From Tigriopus japonicus (taxonomy: Eukaryota > Arthropoda > Copepoda > Harpacticoida > Harpacticidae): a stretch of DNA of 64,000 nt. A model generated the notes under the pieces. The model was not told the origin of the DNA and made no database searches. It saw only the letters and a program-made list of their open reading frames with translations. The stretch is from assembly GCA_010645155.1 (NCBI GenBank), contig CM021317.1, positions 12,050,658 through 12,114,657 of the forward strand, in the 5' to 3' direction. Below, in pieces: positions 38,384-49,848 of this stretch (its first letter is position 1; every line of letters starts with the position of its first letter). The translations under genes and the position numbers were made by a program.

Positions 38384-40318
38384 TTAGTCGACTTCCTCTA
38401 CCGTAGGTCCGCCCTGAGAATTGCCGCTGGGCATTCCACCGGGCATGCCTCCTGGCATTCCACCACCAGGGGCTCCACCTGCAGATTGATACAATTTGGA
38501 AATGATCGGGTTGCAGACACTTTCCACTTCCTTCAATTTATCCTCGAATTCTTCTTTCTCAGCCAACTGATTGCTATCTAACCATTGAACGGCATCGTCG
38601 CACTTCTGGTTGATGGTCTTGCGATCGTCATCACTCAACTTGTCCTTGAACTTGACATCATCAATCGAGCTTTTCATGTTGAAGCAGTAGGATTCGAGGT
38701 TGTTCTTGGCCGCGATTTTCTCCTTCATCTTGTCATCTTCGGCCTTGTATTGTTCGGCCTCGCTGACCATCTTCTCAATCTCTTCCTTGGAAAGCCGTCC
38801 TTTGTCATTGGTGATGGCAATCTTTTCTTGCTTTCCAGAAGACTTGTCCATGGCAGAGACGTGGAGAATGCCATTGGCGTCCATATCAAAGGTGACTTCA
38901 ATCTGGGGGACGCCTCTTGGAGCAGGTGGGATACCGGTCAAGTCGAACTTACCCAAAAGATGGTTGTCTTTGGTCATCGCTCTCTCACCCTCAAAGACTT
39001 GAATGGTAACAGCGGGTTGGTTATCCGAGTAAGTGGTGAAGGTTTGAGTTTGCTTGGTGGGTACAGTGGTATTTCTCTTGATCAGCGAAGTCATCACTCC
39101 ACCGGCGGTCTCGATACCCAAGGACAATGGGGCAACGTCAAGAAGCAGGAGGCTGCCAACTTCTTCAGACGTGTCTCCGGTGAGGATGGCTGCTTGAACA
39201 GCCGCTCCATAAGCCACGGCCTCATCTGGGTTGATGCTCTTGTTTAAGTCTTTCCCATTGAAAAAGTCCTGGAGAAGCTTCTGGATCTTGGGGATTCGGG
39301 TGGATCCACCGACCAACACAATGTCGTGAATTGCTGACTTGTCCATCTTGGCATCTCGGAGAGATTTCTCCACAGGGTCAAGGGTGGCTCTGAACAAGTC
39401 TGCGCAGAGCTCCTCAAATCGGGCTCGAGTGATCGAGGTGTAGAAATCAATGCCCTCAAACAAGGAGTCAATCTCGATGTTAGCTTGAGCCGATGCCGAC
39501 AAGGTTCTCTTAGCTCTCTCACAGGCGGTTCGCAATCGTCGAATCGCCCGTTTGTTAGAGCTCATATCCTTCTTGTGCTTTCGTTGGAACTCCTTGACAA
39601 AGTGATCCACCAATCGGTTATCGAAATCCTCGCCTCCCAAATGAGTATCACCAGCCGTAGACTTGACCTCAAAGATCCCGTCCTCAATAGTCAGGATCGA
39701 CACATCGAAGGTTCCACCGCCCAAATCGAAGATGAGCACATTGCTTTCTTTGGCTCCCTTCTTCTTATCCAATCCATAAGCGATAGCAGCCGCCGTAGGC
39801 TCGTTGATAATTCGCAAAACGTTCAGTCCCGAAATGGCTCCGGCATCTTTGGTAGCTTGCCTCTGCGAATCGTTGAAATAAGCTGGAACTGTGATCACAG
39901 CGTCCTTGACTGAAGAGCCCAAGTAAGCTTCAGCGGTTTCCTTCATTTTGGACAAAACCATAGAAGAGATCTCCTCAGGATTGAAGGTCTTCTCCTCGCA
40001 CTTGTATTCCACCTTGATCTTGGGCTTGCCTCCAATATCCACGACATGGAAAGGCCAGTGCTTCATGTCCCTCTGGACAGTCGGGTCTTGGAACTTGCGT
40101 CCAATCAGACGCTTGGCATCGAAGACCGTGTTGGTGGGATTCATGGCCACTTGATTCTTGGCGGCATCGCCGATCAAGCGTTCAGTGTCCGTGAAGGCCA
40201 CATAGGAAGGGGTGGTGCGATTGCCTTGATCGTTGGCAATGATTTCCACTTTGCCATGTTGGAACACTCCCACGCAGGAGTAGGTGGTTCCCAAATCAAT
40301 TCCAATAGCTTTGGCCAT
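38384..40318 (-). CDS. HSP70: cytosolic heat shock protein 70
   Basis: ATP-driven chaperone, 644 aa, the usual length for the cytosolic form. The ATG at 40318 gives [14 protein letters not shown]; the frame upstream of it is 5' UTR. All three family signatures are present: [22 protein letters not shown] and [14 protein letters not shown]. The nucleotide-binding domain covers residues 1-385, then the substrate-binding domain and lid, then a GGMP repeat tail. The last four residues, EEVD, bind TPR co-chaperones and mark it as cytosolic rather than ER or mitochondrial. The lack of introns and the upstream heat-shock element point to a stress-inducible copy; the GGMP repeats are also common in constitutive Hsc70 forms, so inducibility is inference. 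Confidence 0.98.
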   Translation of the reverse strand: MAKAIGIDLGTTYSCVGVFQHGKVEIIANDQGNRTTPSYVAFTDTERLIGDAAKNQVAMNPTNTVFDAKRLIGRKFQDPTVQRDMKHWPFHVVDIGGKPKIKVEYKCEEKTFNPEEISSMVLSKMKETAEAYLGSSVKDAVITVPAYFNDSQRQATKDAGAISGLNVLRIINEPTAAAIAYGLDKKKGAKESNVLIFDLGGGTFDVSILTIEDGIFEVKSTAGDTHLGGEDFDNRLVDHFVKEFQRKHKKDMSSNKRAIRRLRTACERAKRTLSASAQANIEIDSLFEGIDFYTSITRARFEELCADLFRATLDPVEKSLRDAKMDKSAIHDIVLVGGSTRIPKIQKLLQDFFNGKDLNKSINPDEAVAYGAAVQAAILTGDTSEEVGSLLLLDVAPLSLGIETAGGVMTSLIKRNTTVPTKQTQTFTTYSDNQPAVTIQVFEGERAMTKDNHLLGKFDLTGIPPAPRGVPQIEVTFDMDANGILHVSAMDKSSGKQEKIAITNDKGRLSKEEIEKMVSEAEQYKAEDDKMKEKIAAKNNLESYCFNMKSSIDDVKFKDKLSDDDRKTINQKCDDAVQWLDSNQLAEKEEFEDKLKEVESVCNPIISKLYQSAGGAPGGGMPGGMPGGMPSGNSQGGPTVEEVD

Positions 40319-40426
40319 TGTTAGATGTATTAGTGAACTTTGATTACTAAGTAGTTTATCGGATTTCACTGTGTGTTCGCTTCTACTGTTGTAGTTATTC
40401 TGGGGAAGGAGAAGGATGCTCACGGG

Positions 40427-40433
40427 TTAAATA
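40427..40433 (-). promoter_or_regulatory. TATA-like box of Hsp70
   Basis: TATTTAA on the minus strand, about 110 nt upstream of the Hsp70 ATG and 19 bp downstream of the heat-shock element, a sensible order for an arthropod Hsp70 promoter. Confidence 0.5.
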
Positions 40434-40451
40434 TTCCGGGGGAATGGGCTC

Positions 40452-40474
40452 GAGATTTCTCGAGATTTCCGAAC
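40452..40474 (-). promoter_or_regulatory. heat-shock element upstream of Hsp70
   Basis: On the plus strand the units run GAG-at-TTC-tc-GAG-at-TTC-cg-AAC, with five alternating 3-bp blocks at exact 5-bp spacing. Two TTC blocks are perfect and the three GAA-type blocks have one mismatch each. This matches the HSF binding pattern of alternating nGAAn pentamers. It lies 134-156 bp upstream of the ATG. Confidence 0.7.
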
Positions 40475-41849
40475 GCTCGTGAACTTGTTTTTGACGGCGT
40501 TTGAAGCGGCGTTGACGGCCTCCAGAAATTTCTTCCTCGTACTAACTCAGGGTTACCACAAACTTTATTTTGTTTCAGGAGTTGGGAAGATTATATCGAG
40601 TACAAATGCGGTTGACCTTGAGCAAAATCTGGATTCAATTTTGAATTTTGGTTACATATTTTGTTTTGAGGATGAAATGACAAGATATGGTTCATTTTTG
40701 GAAATTTCATTTGAAAAAGTATGTATTCTTCGTGATAGACGTTCTCACGCTGAAACAAGGACCCTTTTCTGTGAAAGCCCAGAAAATTCTCGAAAAGGTG
40801 AGAAATACTAGATCATTCGAAAAATAACGTTTTTTAGGTCGACTTTCTACTTTGATTATGTATGTAGGTAATATTTTGTTCCTAAACTATCTTGGAAGAA
40901 GCCGATTCATTGAGCTTTTTTAATAGTAAAATTCTTAATTCATCAAAGCAACAACGTTTATTCGTGTGCAACAAAGTTGACAAACTGTAGCAGGGCAAGG
41001 TACGCTTATCTGGTGAATAAGTGAAGAGAAGACTCGATCTGATTTTTCAAACTGTGTCAAACGTAGTAACTTATGGTTTTCAACCATGTTTGGAAAAGAA
41101 GAAGACAACATTAAAACATCGTGAAAAGCACTCAGAAGTAATCAAAGAGTTTGAAGGTGTGAAGCCCCCTGGCACATTTATTGGACTCGTTTGACGAGTA
41201 ATTTATCAAAGCTATTTATGCATTTGACTAGGAGAACGTAATGAACGATTGGTCTGGGATGTATCAGGTTTCTTGAGCGTTTTTGCAACCAGGACCTTCT
41301 TGGCACTACAAGAGATGAGGATAATTAAACTTCACCAATCTCTTCTAAGTTTAAGGGTTTTGGTCGAAGCAGTGGTCTTAACCCCCTCAGACCCAAGGGT
41401 ACTACAAATAATATTTTTTCCCAGGATACGTTTCTTGTCAAAAATCTTGCGCTTTGTTGGGTCCGAGGTAAATAAATAAAATTTGTAATTTTGACCCGTA
41501 AAGTAGTAAAAAGCCTTACGAAATATCTTTTTCAGAGGTAAGAGGCCAACAAGCTTTTTTTAAGTCTGAATTATACTGATTAATCTGCTTGCCAAACAGT
41601 TTTAACCCATCAGTCTATTAAAATCAATGTTCTTTTGCGAGATCTTTGGAATTTTCCAAATTTGTCCGAATTTTAGACTGACTGGGCAAAGAAGCTCTAC
41701 GTTTGGTTTTAAATTTGTTTTTTTAAATTTAATTTTGGGGTCAAAAATGGACCATTCAAACGCAAATAACGCAGCTGCTGATGAATATATTTTAATTCAA
41801 TTTTGAATTCAAGAGGTAACAAAATGTTCTCGTGAAAAAGGGTTATAAT

Positions 41850-42734
41850 TAGGCACGGGCAAATAGTGTAAAAAGATTATTGGTAACATAAACCCATGTT
41901 GCTACCTTTTTGCACTTTCATCTTGATTTGCACTTTTATTTACGAATTCGGCCAAAATTGAATTGTAAAGACAATTTTAGGCCTAGAGGGTCCCTGAACT
42001 TAAAGTGAAAAAACTGAAAGTAAAAAAAATAGATTGAGACCAGTTTTGAAGTTTTGAGGTGTAGAGACAATGTCACACATGTATTCGAGTTCTGGTAATT
42101 AGGTCAAAGGGCCAAAAATTGAAGTAATGTCATTTAAAACATGCTTGAATACACAATTATGAATATTTTCTTTAATATATTTGTTAGGCACACGTAGGTC
42201 GTGGATTTGCTAAAATATTGGCGAAATATTGTTTTCCATTCAAATTTCAATGCCTTTTTTTGAACAGCATTCTCCAAGGATGAAATCGTACTTTGGTTAA
42301 GCCATATTGGAACAATGGCTCAACAGATTTCGACAATATTTTAGGTACAGACAACCATGAGACAACCTTACCGTAAGTTTTGAACGTAATGTTTGAAAAG
42401 AACAAAAAAATCAGGAGATAGTTTTCCAGTGTATCCTTAATGACTTTATATCCTTTTTGGCCCAAGACTTCATTTAAAGAACTCAATCACATGTGCGGCA
42501 TTGTCTCTTCACCTCAAAACTGGTCTCAAATGTCTTCAGTATTTACAAATGACTTCTCCAGCTCAATTCAGCGCCCTGGGTACTTTGACTATGAATGACT
42601 TTTTGAGTCCAAAGTTATTTGCCCTTTTTCGACATTTATTTGCACTTTCAACCTTTTTTGCCTTTGGGGTACATTTTTCTGCAACTTTTGGCAACAAAAA
42701 GGCTGTATTTATTTGCACTTTCCGCTCGTCCCTA
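41850..42734. mobile_element. hAT-like non-autonomous element, 885 bp, 8-bp target duplication
   Basis: GTTATAAT directly flanks both ends (41842-41849 and 42735-42742), a perfect 8-bp duplication as made by hAT transposases. The left end TAGGCACGGGCAAATAGTG pairs with the right end (reverse complement TAGGGACGAGCGGAAAGTG) at 14 of 19 positions. Sub-terminal TTTGCACTTT and ATTTGCAC words recur at both ends. The interior has no complete transposase; a 79-codon minus-strand frame near 42.3 kb shows no family motif. Confidence 0.85.
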
Positions 42735-43067
42735 GTTATAATTAACAGGATTTTAGGGATTGAATTCGGTCAGTATTATCCAATTTTGAGTTTCTTTGAC
42801 GTTGCAAAAGATTTTTTATCGCAAAATGTATTTTTAGCTCATTTAGCTAAATCGAACTTCAAAGACACGATAGCAACCAGCAGGCCCGGGCCCCTGACAA
42901 CACAATAATATTTGGTCGGCCTTGACCCTAAAATGGTTGCCGACCCCAGCCATAGACCATCCCAAAGTCCGGTTGCATAAAGCATAACCAAAAATTTCCG
43001 CAGAAGAGCTTTCTCTCCTATTCAAGCTCGAAAGCCCATTTGTTTGAAATCTCAGGATAAGTTTAAG

Positions 43068-43390
43068 TAGTGATGGACCGAAAGCGCTTTCGGCCGAAAT
43101 TTCGGTTTCGGTAATGCCTACCGAAACCGAAAGCAGACATGCGCTATCAAGGATGGAGTTTGACAACAAAATCGAAAATGTTTTCGTCCAAAAACCTCTG
43201 AAATTTAAGTCTCCCGATTTTTTCAAAATTTGCAACTACCCAACTTGAACACATGGGCAATGTAGTTTTTAAGGTAGATTTTTGCACTTAAACAATTTTG
43301 TAGTCAGCAGCTTTTGGTTTCGGTTTCGGTCAAGCCTTCTTTCGGCCGAAACTTTCGGTTTCGGTTATGAGCCCTTTCGGTCCGTCACTA
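43068..43390. mobile_element. hAT-like MITE with CGGTTTCGGT sub-terminal repeats, 323 bp
   Basis: The ends are TAGTGATGGACCGAAAG and, inverted, TAGTGACGGACCGAAAG (16 of 17 identical). The flanks AGTTTAAG (43060-43067) and AATTTAAG (43391-43398) match at 7 of 8, an 8-bp target duplication. Several copies of CGGTTTCGGT and its complement sit near both ends, as expected for transposase binding sites. No coding capacity. Confidence 0.88.
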
Positions 43391-44913
43391 AATTTAAGAC
43401 TAACTATTAACCATTAAGGTGGACGCGATTAAGCTCATAACTAGAGGGCGGGAAAAAAGTTGGAAAAAATGTCAAAAAAGATGTTTTAAAGTTGGAAATA
43501 TGGCAAACATATCAGAACAGAACACATGTTCCTCCAAAAAATGGCCAAAAAAGGTCTTCAATTAATTTGTCAATAAATAGGACAAAATATATCTTATTTT
43601 TTGTTTTCTTTAGCCGGCAATTTCTTGTTCTCGATTTTGAAATCAAAATTTTTGGTCCTCGTTCTTTCACCAAAAAAATGACCTCTTTTTTAGGTTGGAT
43701 TGAAAAGAAAGTTTTTTTTCTGCTTTAAATTTCTATAATATGCAAACAAAAGTTTTTCATGGAAAAAATATGCAAAAAAAGTGATTTTAAATTAAGATTT
43801 CAAGTTAAAACTTTTTAATCCTCGCTCTACTCAAAACAAAACCGAAAAGTAGACTAACAAGAGAATCTGTGGTTTGATTTAAAAGTGTTGTGTCAACATG
43901 AAAATGATACTGTGATTACAAGGGATTGTGTACCTTTCCACACAAACCTAAATAAATGAATATACCGTCTATTGGTCAAATCTAAGATACTTTCTCAAAT
44001 GGACGGGAAGGTAAGTGAAAACACATTTCGCCACTTATTGCTCAGTCTTGTATATGAAACGATGAAACGGAGCCATTATTGACGAAAATATTTTTCTGAC
44101 GTATATTGAAATTAGGAAAGACAATTCATTTATGGATAAGTCCTCATTATTTGAAGCCTTCTGAATTGGCATCAACACTTGAATTTACTAAAAGCATATT
44201 CCGTAAACAAGTAAATGGCACTAATGAATGAAGTTCTGCAATTGATTTTTATTCATTGAAGTTCCTCTTTGTGGAATTAAGCCCACCCAAGTGACCTTCA
44301 AGTCCTTCATAATTTGGCTTGAAGCCCAAGTTGGCTCCTTAATCCAGTGTTTAAAGTCGACTTGACACTTCTGCCAGAGTTTCCAGTCGCAAAACCATTA
44401 AGTGAATAGCTAACCTTAAATTTGTAATGGTCTGAAATCTAGTATTGTGTTCACATTGTTCTCACAAACACGTCTACAATTCGGCAAAATTCTGTGAAAA
44501 ACGAAAATTTGCTAGAACCATTTAAATCCTATTTTTGTCTAATAAATAAAAATTTGACTGCATCCTGAAAATCCATGTACATTCTACAAAGTGTAAACAT
44601 TCTACAACTTGTGTCTCATCTTGTCGAGTTTTTCAACCTCGGATCCTCATTCACTTCGACTAACATCAAAATCAAAGTGTTGTACATGTGGTACATCATT
44701 GAGTTTTATTTTCCATAGTAGAACAAGGGTTGAATATGGGGAAATTGAAAAAATATTGCAAAATGGCGAAAGGAGAATTGTCATGAAAACGGAACTCCTC
44801 GTTTCCTGATCAATGTTGATGGTACAATCGTGGTCGTGGTGAAAATGCTCCACGATCAACGTTATCCGTGCGCGTTGTTTCATTCGCACGTCAATTCAAT
44901 CCTAACAAAATCC

Positions 44914-45564
44914 TTAATCCAGTCGTTCTAAACACTGTAGAATAACCGAATTGAGATCTCTGTTTAGTATGTCACAGGCCAGGTCGTCTAAATGGTTGTC
45001 AAAATCATTCAGAAGGGCCTGGTTCTTCTTCTGCAAGAGTGTGCTCACCACCTCCAAAGTGGGCCCTTCCAAAACGATCTCGTTGGCGTCCTTGGACTGC
45101 CATTTGTCGCCGACACTTTGGAGCACGTTCAAGGCGTGGCTCTCCATGACCAAACTCAATTTCTGATTATCCACTGTGACTACCAGTGCATAGGGTGTGG
45201 TCTCGGCAATCTTCTTGCCCACATCAAGCATGAATTGATCCATTATAACATCGTGAAAAAGCTCATTTACATGATATACGCCTACAACCACGAGGCCCTC
45301 TTGTTCGGCCAGACTTTCAGTGAGGGCCAAGCCCATTTCCAGCATAGGCGACAGACCCCGGGTTTGATGAGACAAGGGTATGGCATCGACCACGAGCATT
45401 TTGGGCGACGCCGATGTGGAAAGACCCTTGATCTGGGCTTTGGACGAGAGGAGGATACCATTTACGGCACAATGCGGGTATTTGGCCGCATGCAAGGCCA
45501 TCTTGGCGTAGGCTCGACACGAGAAACTCAATGCCGGCTCTGTCGTAGTCCCTGAACTAGACAT
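44914..45564 (-). CDS. EMC8: ER membrane protein complex subunit 8/9
   Basis: MPN-like subunit of the ER membrane complex that inserts tail-anchored and multipass proteins. Intronless, 216 aa with the ATG at 45562-45564 (human EMC8 about 210). Diagnostic stretches are YAKMALHAAKYPHCAVNGIL near the start, VVDAIPLSHQTRGLSPMLEM, and DFDNHLDDLACDILN near the C-terminus, all close to vertebrate EMC8 and EMC9 as recalled. No JAMM metal motif is visible, as expected for this non-catalytic family. The open frame extends seven codons further upstream but without an ATG. Invertebrates usually have one gene for the vertebrate pair, so the symbol stands for EMC8/9. Confidence 0.95.
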   Translation of the reverse strand: MSSSGTTTEPALSFSCRAYAKMALHAAKYPHCAVNGILLSSKAQIKGLSTSASPKMLVVDAIPLSHQTRGLSPMLEMGLALTESLAEQEGLVVVGVYHVNELFHDVIMDQFMLDVGKKIAETTPYALVVTVDNQKLSLVMESHALNVLQSVGDKWQSKDANEIVLEGPTLEVVSTLLQKKNQALLNDFDNHLDDLACDILNRDLNSVILQCLERLD

Positions 45565-46349
45565 GATTTGTGGGAAAGTTGACAAGTTGAGCTTGATAAA
45601 TCGAGATCAACTAGAGTTCAAGGGTCCGTCCAGATTTAAGAAAACACGGAAACACGAGTTTAAATACTTCACACGAAAGTTATTGGGAGGGGTTAGTTCA
45701 TTTACATTGCCTTGAAGTTCAACTCGTGAAACACATTAAATTGCATGCAGCACGAACGGAGAACCAAACCACGCTATATTATTTTCTGGGGAAGTTAAGG
45801 ATCAAACGCGTGCTTCTCTCCGTAAAGTTCCAGGGGAGAGTATGAAAGTGTGACTGGTGTAGCTGGAGCTGCTGTTGTCATTGACGTAGTGGAAGCCCCT
45901 GAAATGTTCCGTGGAGGCCTCGTCAGAGAGAGACCGAGAGATAAAGGGCCGAAATGACAGAGAAAGGAGATAAAATAGGCGCTCAATTTCAAACGATCAA
46001 AACCTCCAAACGTAGAGAATGAAGAGTTAATGAAGTCGATGTGCTGAATTGACGGCTCGTATTAAATGAACATGAATCTACATTGTGTTGAGTTTACCTG
46101 ATTTGCTTGTTATGCAAATACAAGATTTAAAACCATAGTGGTTGTACTCATTGTAGATTTTTGCCTATTTTCTTTTGACTTTCTTTTCAACATGTTAAAA
46201 TAAATATTTCATTTCTTGCAAGTTTATTTGGGTGTTGCTGCAAAGGATACATGTATCTCAAAAAGCGCAAGTTAGCGCGACGAGGGTAAAAATGGCGTTA
46301 CTTAGCACCATTTTTTCTACTCCATGGTTAAGGACGAGAATGGAGCTAG
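45565..46349. other. spacer between EMC8/9 and DRC1
   Basis: 785 bp separating two minus-strand genes. It contains the EMC8/9 promoter, not recognisable by motif, and the DRC1 3' end, with a minus-strand AATAAA at 46223-46228. One 65-codon minus-strand frame (45795-45992) starts with a hydrophobic stretch but has no other support. Confidence 0.6.
46223..46228 (-). terminator. poly(A) signal for DRC1
   Basis: Minus-strand AATAAA about 120 nt past the DRC1 stop codon. Confidence 0.45.
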
Positions 46350-48681
46350 TCACGTCTCATCGGTGAAATCCAAATCTCCATGGTAACCAAATTTCCGCGC
46401 AATGTCTCCCAATTCCCGGATTTGCCGATCCAATTTGACTTGTTCCTTGTCTAACTGCGTGATCTTGAGCACGACTTTGTAATCCTGATTGAGGCTCTTG
46501 ATCATTTCCAAACGCTCCGACGATTGGAACGCATTGAAGCTGTCCTTCATCTTGGTCCAATCTCGGATCATGTCCGGAAGATTTTCGTACAAGTGAGCCA
46601 CTCGACGGGCAGAAGAAGCACGGCTACTTGATAAAGATCCAGCCGTTGTTGGCGATACCCGGAGATCAGCAACTCGCTTAGGCTGTTCGATATGTTTCCG
46701 AATGACTTTGAGAACGTTATCCTTCATGGAGACGGTTGGATTTCGCTCAAAATTTTGAATCACCTCCAAAACCTCGTCCTCCCCTTGCACACCAATGGTA
46801 TTCAAAATCGAATCCAGCTTGAACAGATTCTTCTCATCTTCAGTCACATCCTCGGCCTCGACCAACAAGTTTAGATTTTCCTCCACCAGGAAACTGGCCT
46901 CGTGAACCAGATTCGATAGAGCAGTTTTCATGTTGACGAGGTCTTTGGATGATCTGCGATCTTGTGCGATTGATTGCTCCTGGGATGGCTGCCTTCGTCT
47001 CAATTGAACGCCTTGAGATTCTGGTGAATGGCGGTGTTTCTGCTCAAAATTGGCTGTTTTAGGCCTCATGCGTTTGGGATTTGAGGAGCCTGTGGAGCTT
47101 CTTGTGTTGAAAAGGGGTTCCAAGTACAGTTTGACTCGGTGCACTTGATCTTCAATGTACATTTGTTGCAGTTGCTGGTCGCTCTCCACGATGTGTTTGA
47201 TCTTCTCCAAACTGTTGTCTCTGGCCATGTTCACGAGATCGTTTTGCTTCCGCAAAGTGACCAAGGTATTCATGCGATCCATTCGTTCTAATTTCTGCAA
47301 TTGCTTCTTCATGTCCTGGATCTTCTCATGAAGTAGCTCTTCTTCTTTGGTTGTGTTCTTTTGGACCTCGGCGACGCGGACTTTCAATTTGTTGATGGTG
47401 TCTTGCAAGGCGGTTATTTTCCGCTTTTGGTCTGCCTTCACCAAAGCAATTTCCTCTTCATGCTTGCGGAGAACATGGATCTCGTAATCCAGGCGTTCCT
47501 TTGGGTTGAAATGAAATCAGTAAACCATTGGACGTTTACAAATTAACGTCATGGTTTTTTAATTGAATTAACGTAATGGGTTATCATTTATCAATTAAAT
47601 TAACATGATTTTACCTCGTTCAAGGAGTTGACCGAGCATATCAATTGAACCTGATCCGACAAAAGGTTGACTTTGTCTTCGAGGTCATGTTTGATAGAGG
47701 TGAAGGCTTCGGCATCCTCCAAGATGGTCCGATCGAGCTCCTCTTCATTACTTTGCAGCGTTGCTAGTCGTTGCTCCATGGTTTCAATCGAGAATGTCTT
47801 GACCTGATCCAAATCCTTTTGCCATTCCTCATCTTGTTCGGCTCTTCTCTCATTGATTTCCTTTTCAAAGGCTTCTTCCAGTTTGACATTTTCTGATCGT
47901 GCCATATTTTCAAAGGTCTGAAGGAGCTGTTCCATCCTCGCAGCCAAAACCGAAATGTTTTCATGGTACTCTTCGATCAAGACCTGATATTGGTCATCCG
48001 AATCCTGGAGTTCTTCCTCTAAACTAGTAATCAGATCATTTCGCTTCTCCAATAAAGCATTACAAGCCTGCTTCTGTTCCATGATTTTCGTAAAAAGGTC
48101 CGTGGGAGCATTTCTAAAATAAAAAAAAATAGCTTTATCTTGCAGGCAAATGGTCAAAACTATGGATTTTTGATACTTTGCCACATCCGTATTAGGCCAT
48201 CTCTGTTGAATTTGCTCAAATTCTAGCTCGGTCTCTGCATTATCTTGTTCCATGATTTGTTTAATGAGTTCATCTCTTCGCTCAATCCGATCTCGATGTT
48301 GTATTTGGAGGCGATCCGCAGCCAATCGCACATTGTCCATTAACTCGCAGCCATTTAAAAGCAACTCGTTCATTAGTTTTTCAGTCTTGACTTTTTGGAA
48401 CTAATTGGATAATCAGGAGATTACAAAGTGAGGAAAATAATAAGTCCTAGCTCGAATTTTTCAAGCTTTACCTGAACATGATTGCCTCCCGTTTCGAGCT
48501 CTTCTTCGTAATTTGGCAATCCACTCCCAAAGACGTTCTGGACCTTGATCATTTTGGTCAGTCGTTTGGCGGCATTAATTCGACGAGAGATCCGCTCTCT
48601 TCGAGCCTCAATCCGATCTTGGAGGTTGGCATGGTCAATATCCCACAATCTAACTTCCTCTTGCAATCCTTTAAAAGGCAT
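46350..48681 (-). CDS. DRC1: dynein regulatory complex subunit 1
   Basis: Coiled-coil scaffold of the axonemal nexin-dynein regulatory complex, which links outer doublets and controls ciliary beating. Exons: 48472-48681, 48177-48400, 47615-48113 and 46350-47498. All junctions are GT/AG and phases agree (0, 2, 0), giving 693 aa (human about 740). Family landmarks in order: RIEARRERISRRINAAKR, LLLNGCELMDNVRLAADR, the coiled coil with LITSLEEELQDSDDQY, then KADQKRKITALQDTINKL, which matches the conserved QQKRKI segment of human DRC1, and a C-terminal coil. Nearly the whole protein is predicted helical. A basic, Ser-rich linker near residues 420-490 (KRMRPK, RRRQPSQEQS) interrupts the coil. DRC2/CCDC65 is the main alternative, but the N-terminal motif favours DRC1. 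Confidence 0.9.
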
Positions 48682-49848
48682 ATCTTCAAAAATGTCCGCA
48701 GAAATTCCGAGTGATCGATAACTTTTCCGGTGATATCACGCAATGTTGAAACCCTTTTTGCGCAACCTCTTTCCAGCCAAAAATCTGCCGATTCTGCCGG
48801 TTTCAGGGTTAGATTTCGCTCTTCTCTCCATTAAAAATAACTCATATTAACCTTGTTGTTAACTTGATTAACATGTATATCATTACCCAATTATCTACGT
48901 TTGACAACTAAAAACGATAATGAGAATATTGTGTGTAGAGTTCTGCAAATCAAATCATTTCAAACAATGGTCTTTCCTTGATTTTGGCAACGAAAACAAG
49001 AGGAATCAGTTTTGTGTTATCATTTCATGATTTCCAATAGTGATGGGGGGCAAACAAGAGATTGGGCAAGCTGTATTGGCACAATGCTTGGGCTTGCTGA
49101 AGCTTGGCATAGCTTGGGTGCTTGTACAAGTACTTTTCCCAGCTAACAGGTTTGCCAAATTTGCTATGAACGAAGAATAAACTTGCCATCCGAATTTCAC
49201 TAAACCAGGCTGATTCAGTTAAATAGGGCCCATACCTTTGAAAGGATGTATTTTTAAGAAAATTACACACTTCAATTCTCTCACATGGGGAAATGCAAAA
49301 TATTTCGAGAATACTAAAAAAAGATTTGGCATTTTACTTTTTCATGCCGGCAACTCTGAGTAAACGAGATTGTTCTGGAAGTGTGACTTCTAAATCTCGG
49401 TCTTGATTAGCCTCAAAAGTGCATTCATGTGTGGCCTAGAATCGAAACAAAAAAACCATGGTTTTGCAAATGCTATCCAAATTGAAATATTTTTTTTGTA
49501 TCACTTCCACTATTTATTGCTAAATTATTAAGGTCAAAAGATAATCGAAAATGCAACTTGACATTTTTTCTTCTAAGTCACACTGCAAGTATCTTAACTC
49601 TTCAAAGAGCAACTGCCGGCAACTGCATCTTCCGATGTTCCTTGAGCTTGGGAAGTGTATTGGTGTATTGCCCAAGTAATGCTTGTCAACAACTTGTTCT
49701 TGGGTGTTTGTGATGACTCATTACTTGCCCAAGTCACATCACTAATTTCCAAGAACATCTGGATATGAAAACCCCTCCTTGACGTTCGGAACCGCCCCTT
49801 CTCGACATTTGAGCCTCAATGGTGTATTAGTGAGTGTTCTAGTGCACC
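48682..49848. other. divergent spacer between DRC1 and nicastrin
   Basis: 1.17 kb between two outward-facing genes. 707 bp of it is a hAT-like element (49038-49744), leaving roughly 350 bp next to DRC1 and 104 bp next to nicastrin for promoter and 5' UTR sequence. No TATA box was recognised. Confidence 0.6.
49038..49744. mobile_element. hAT-like non-autonomous element, 707 bp, perfect 8-bp target duplication
   Basis: ATTTCCAA lies directly on both sides (49030-49037 and 49745-49752). The ends are TAGTGATGGGG on the left and, inverted, TAGTGATGTGA on the right. Sub-terminal TTGGGCAAG/CTTGCCCAA words recur many times near both ends (for example ATTGGGCAAGCTG and ACTTGGGCAAGTAATG). There is no transposase frame. 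The right end is 104 bp from the nicastrin start codon. Confidence 0.88.

Larger units (their letters stand above)
40475..44913. other. repeat-rich spacer between Hsp70 and EMC8/9
   Basis: About 4.4 kb with no supportable gene. It carries two hAT-like non-autonomous elements (41850-42734 and 43068-43390). The remainder is AT-rich with many poly-A/T runs and short frames lacking any family motif. The left part also holds the distal upstream region of Hsp70. Confidence 0.7.

Noticed and set aside
38585..39247. 220-codon plus-strand frame inside Hsp70
   Set aside because: A known effect: Hsp70 codon usage leaves a long open antisense frame. No evidence that it is expressed.
42247..42486. 79-codon minus-strand frame inside the 885-bp hAT-like element as a transposase remnant
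   Set aside because: It shows no BED finger, no RNase-H-like catalytic motif and no hAT dimerisation motif, so it cannot be called a transposase.
45795..45992. 65-codon minus-strand frame with a signal-like start between EMC8/9 and DRC1
   Set aside because: Could be a small secreted peptide, but there is no cysteine pattern, cleavage motif or independent support. Kept as unproven.
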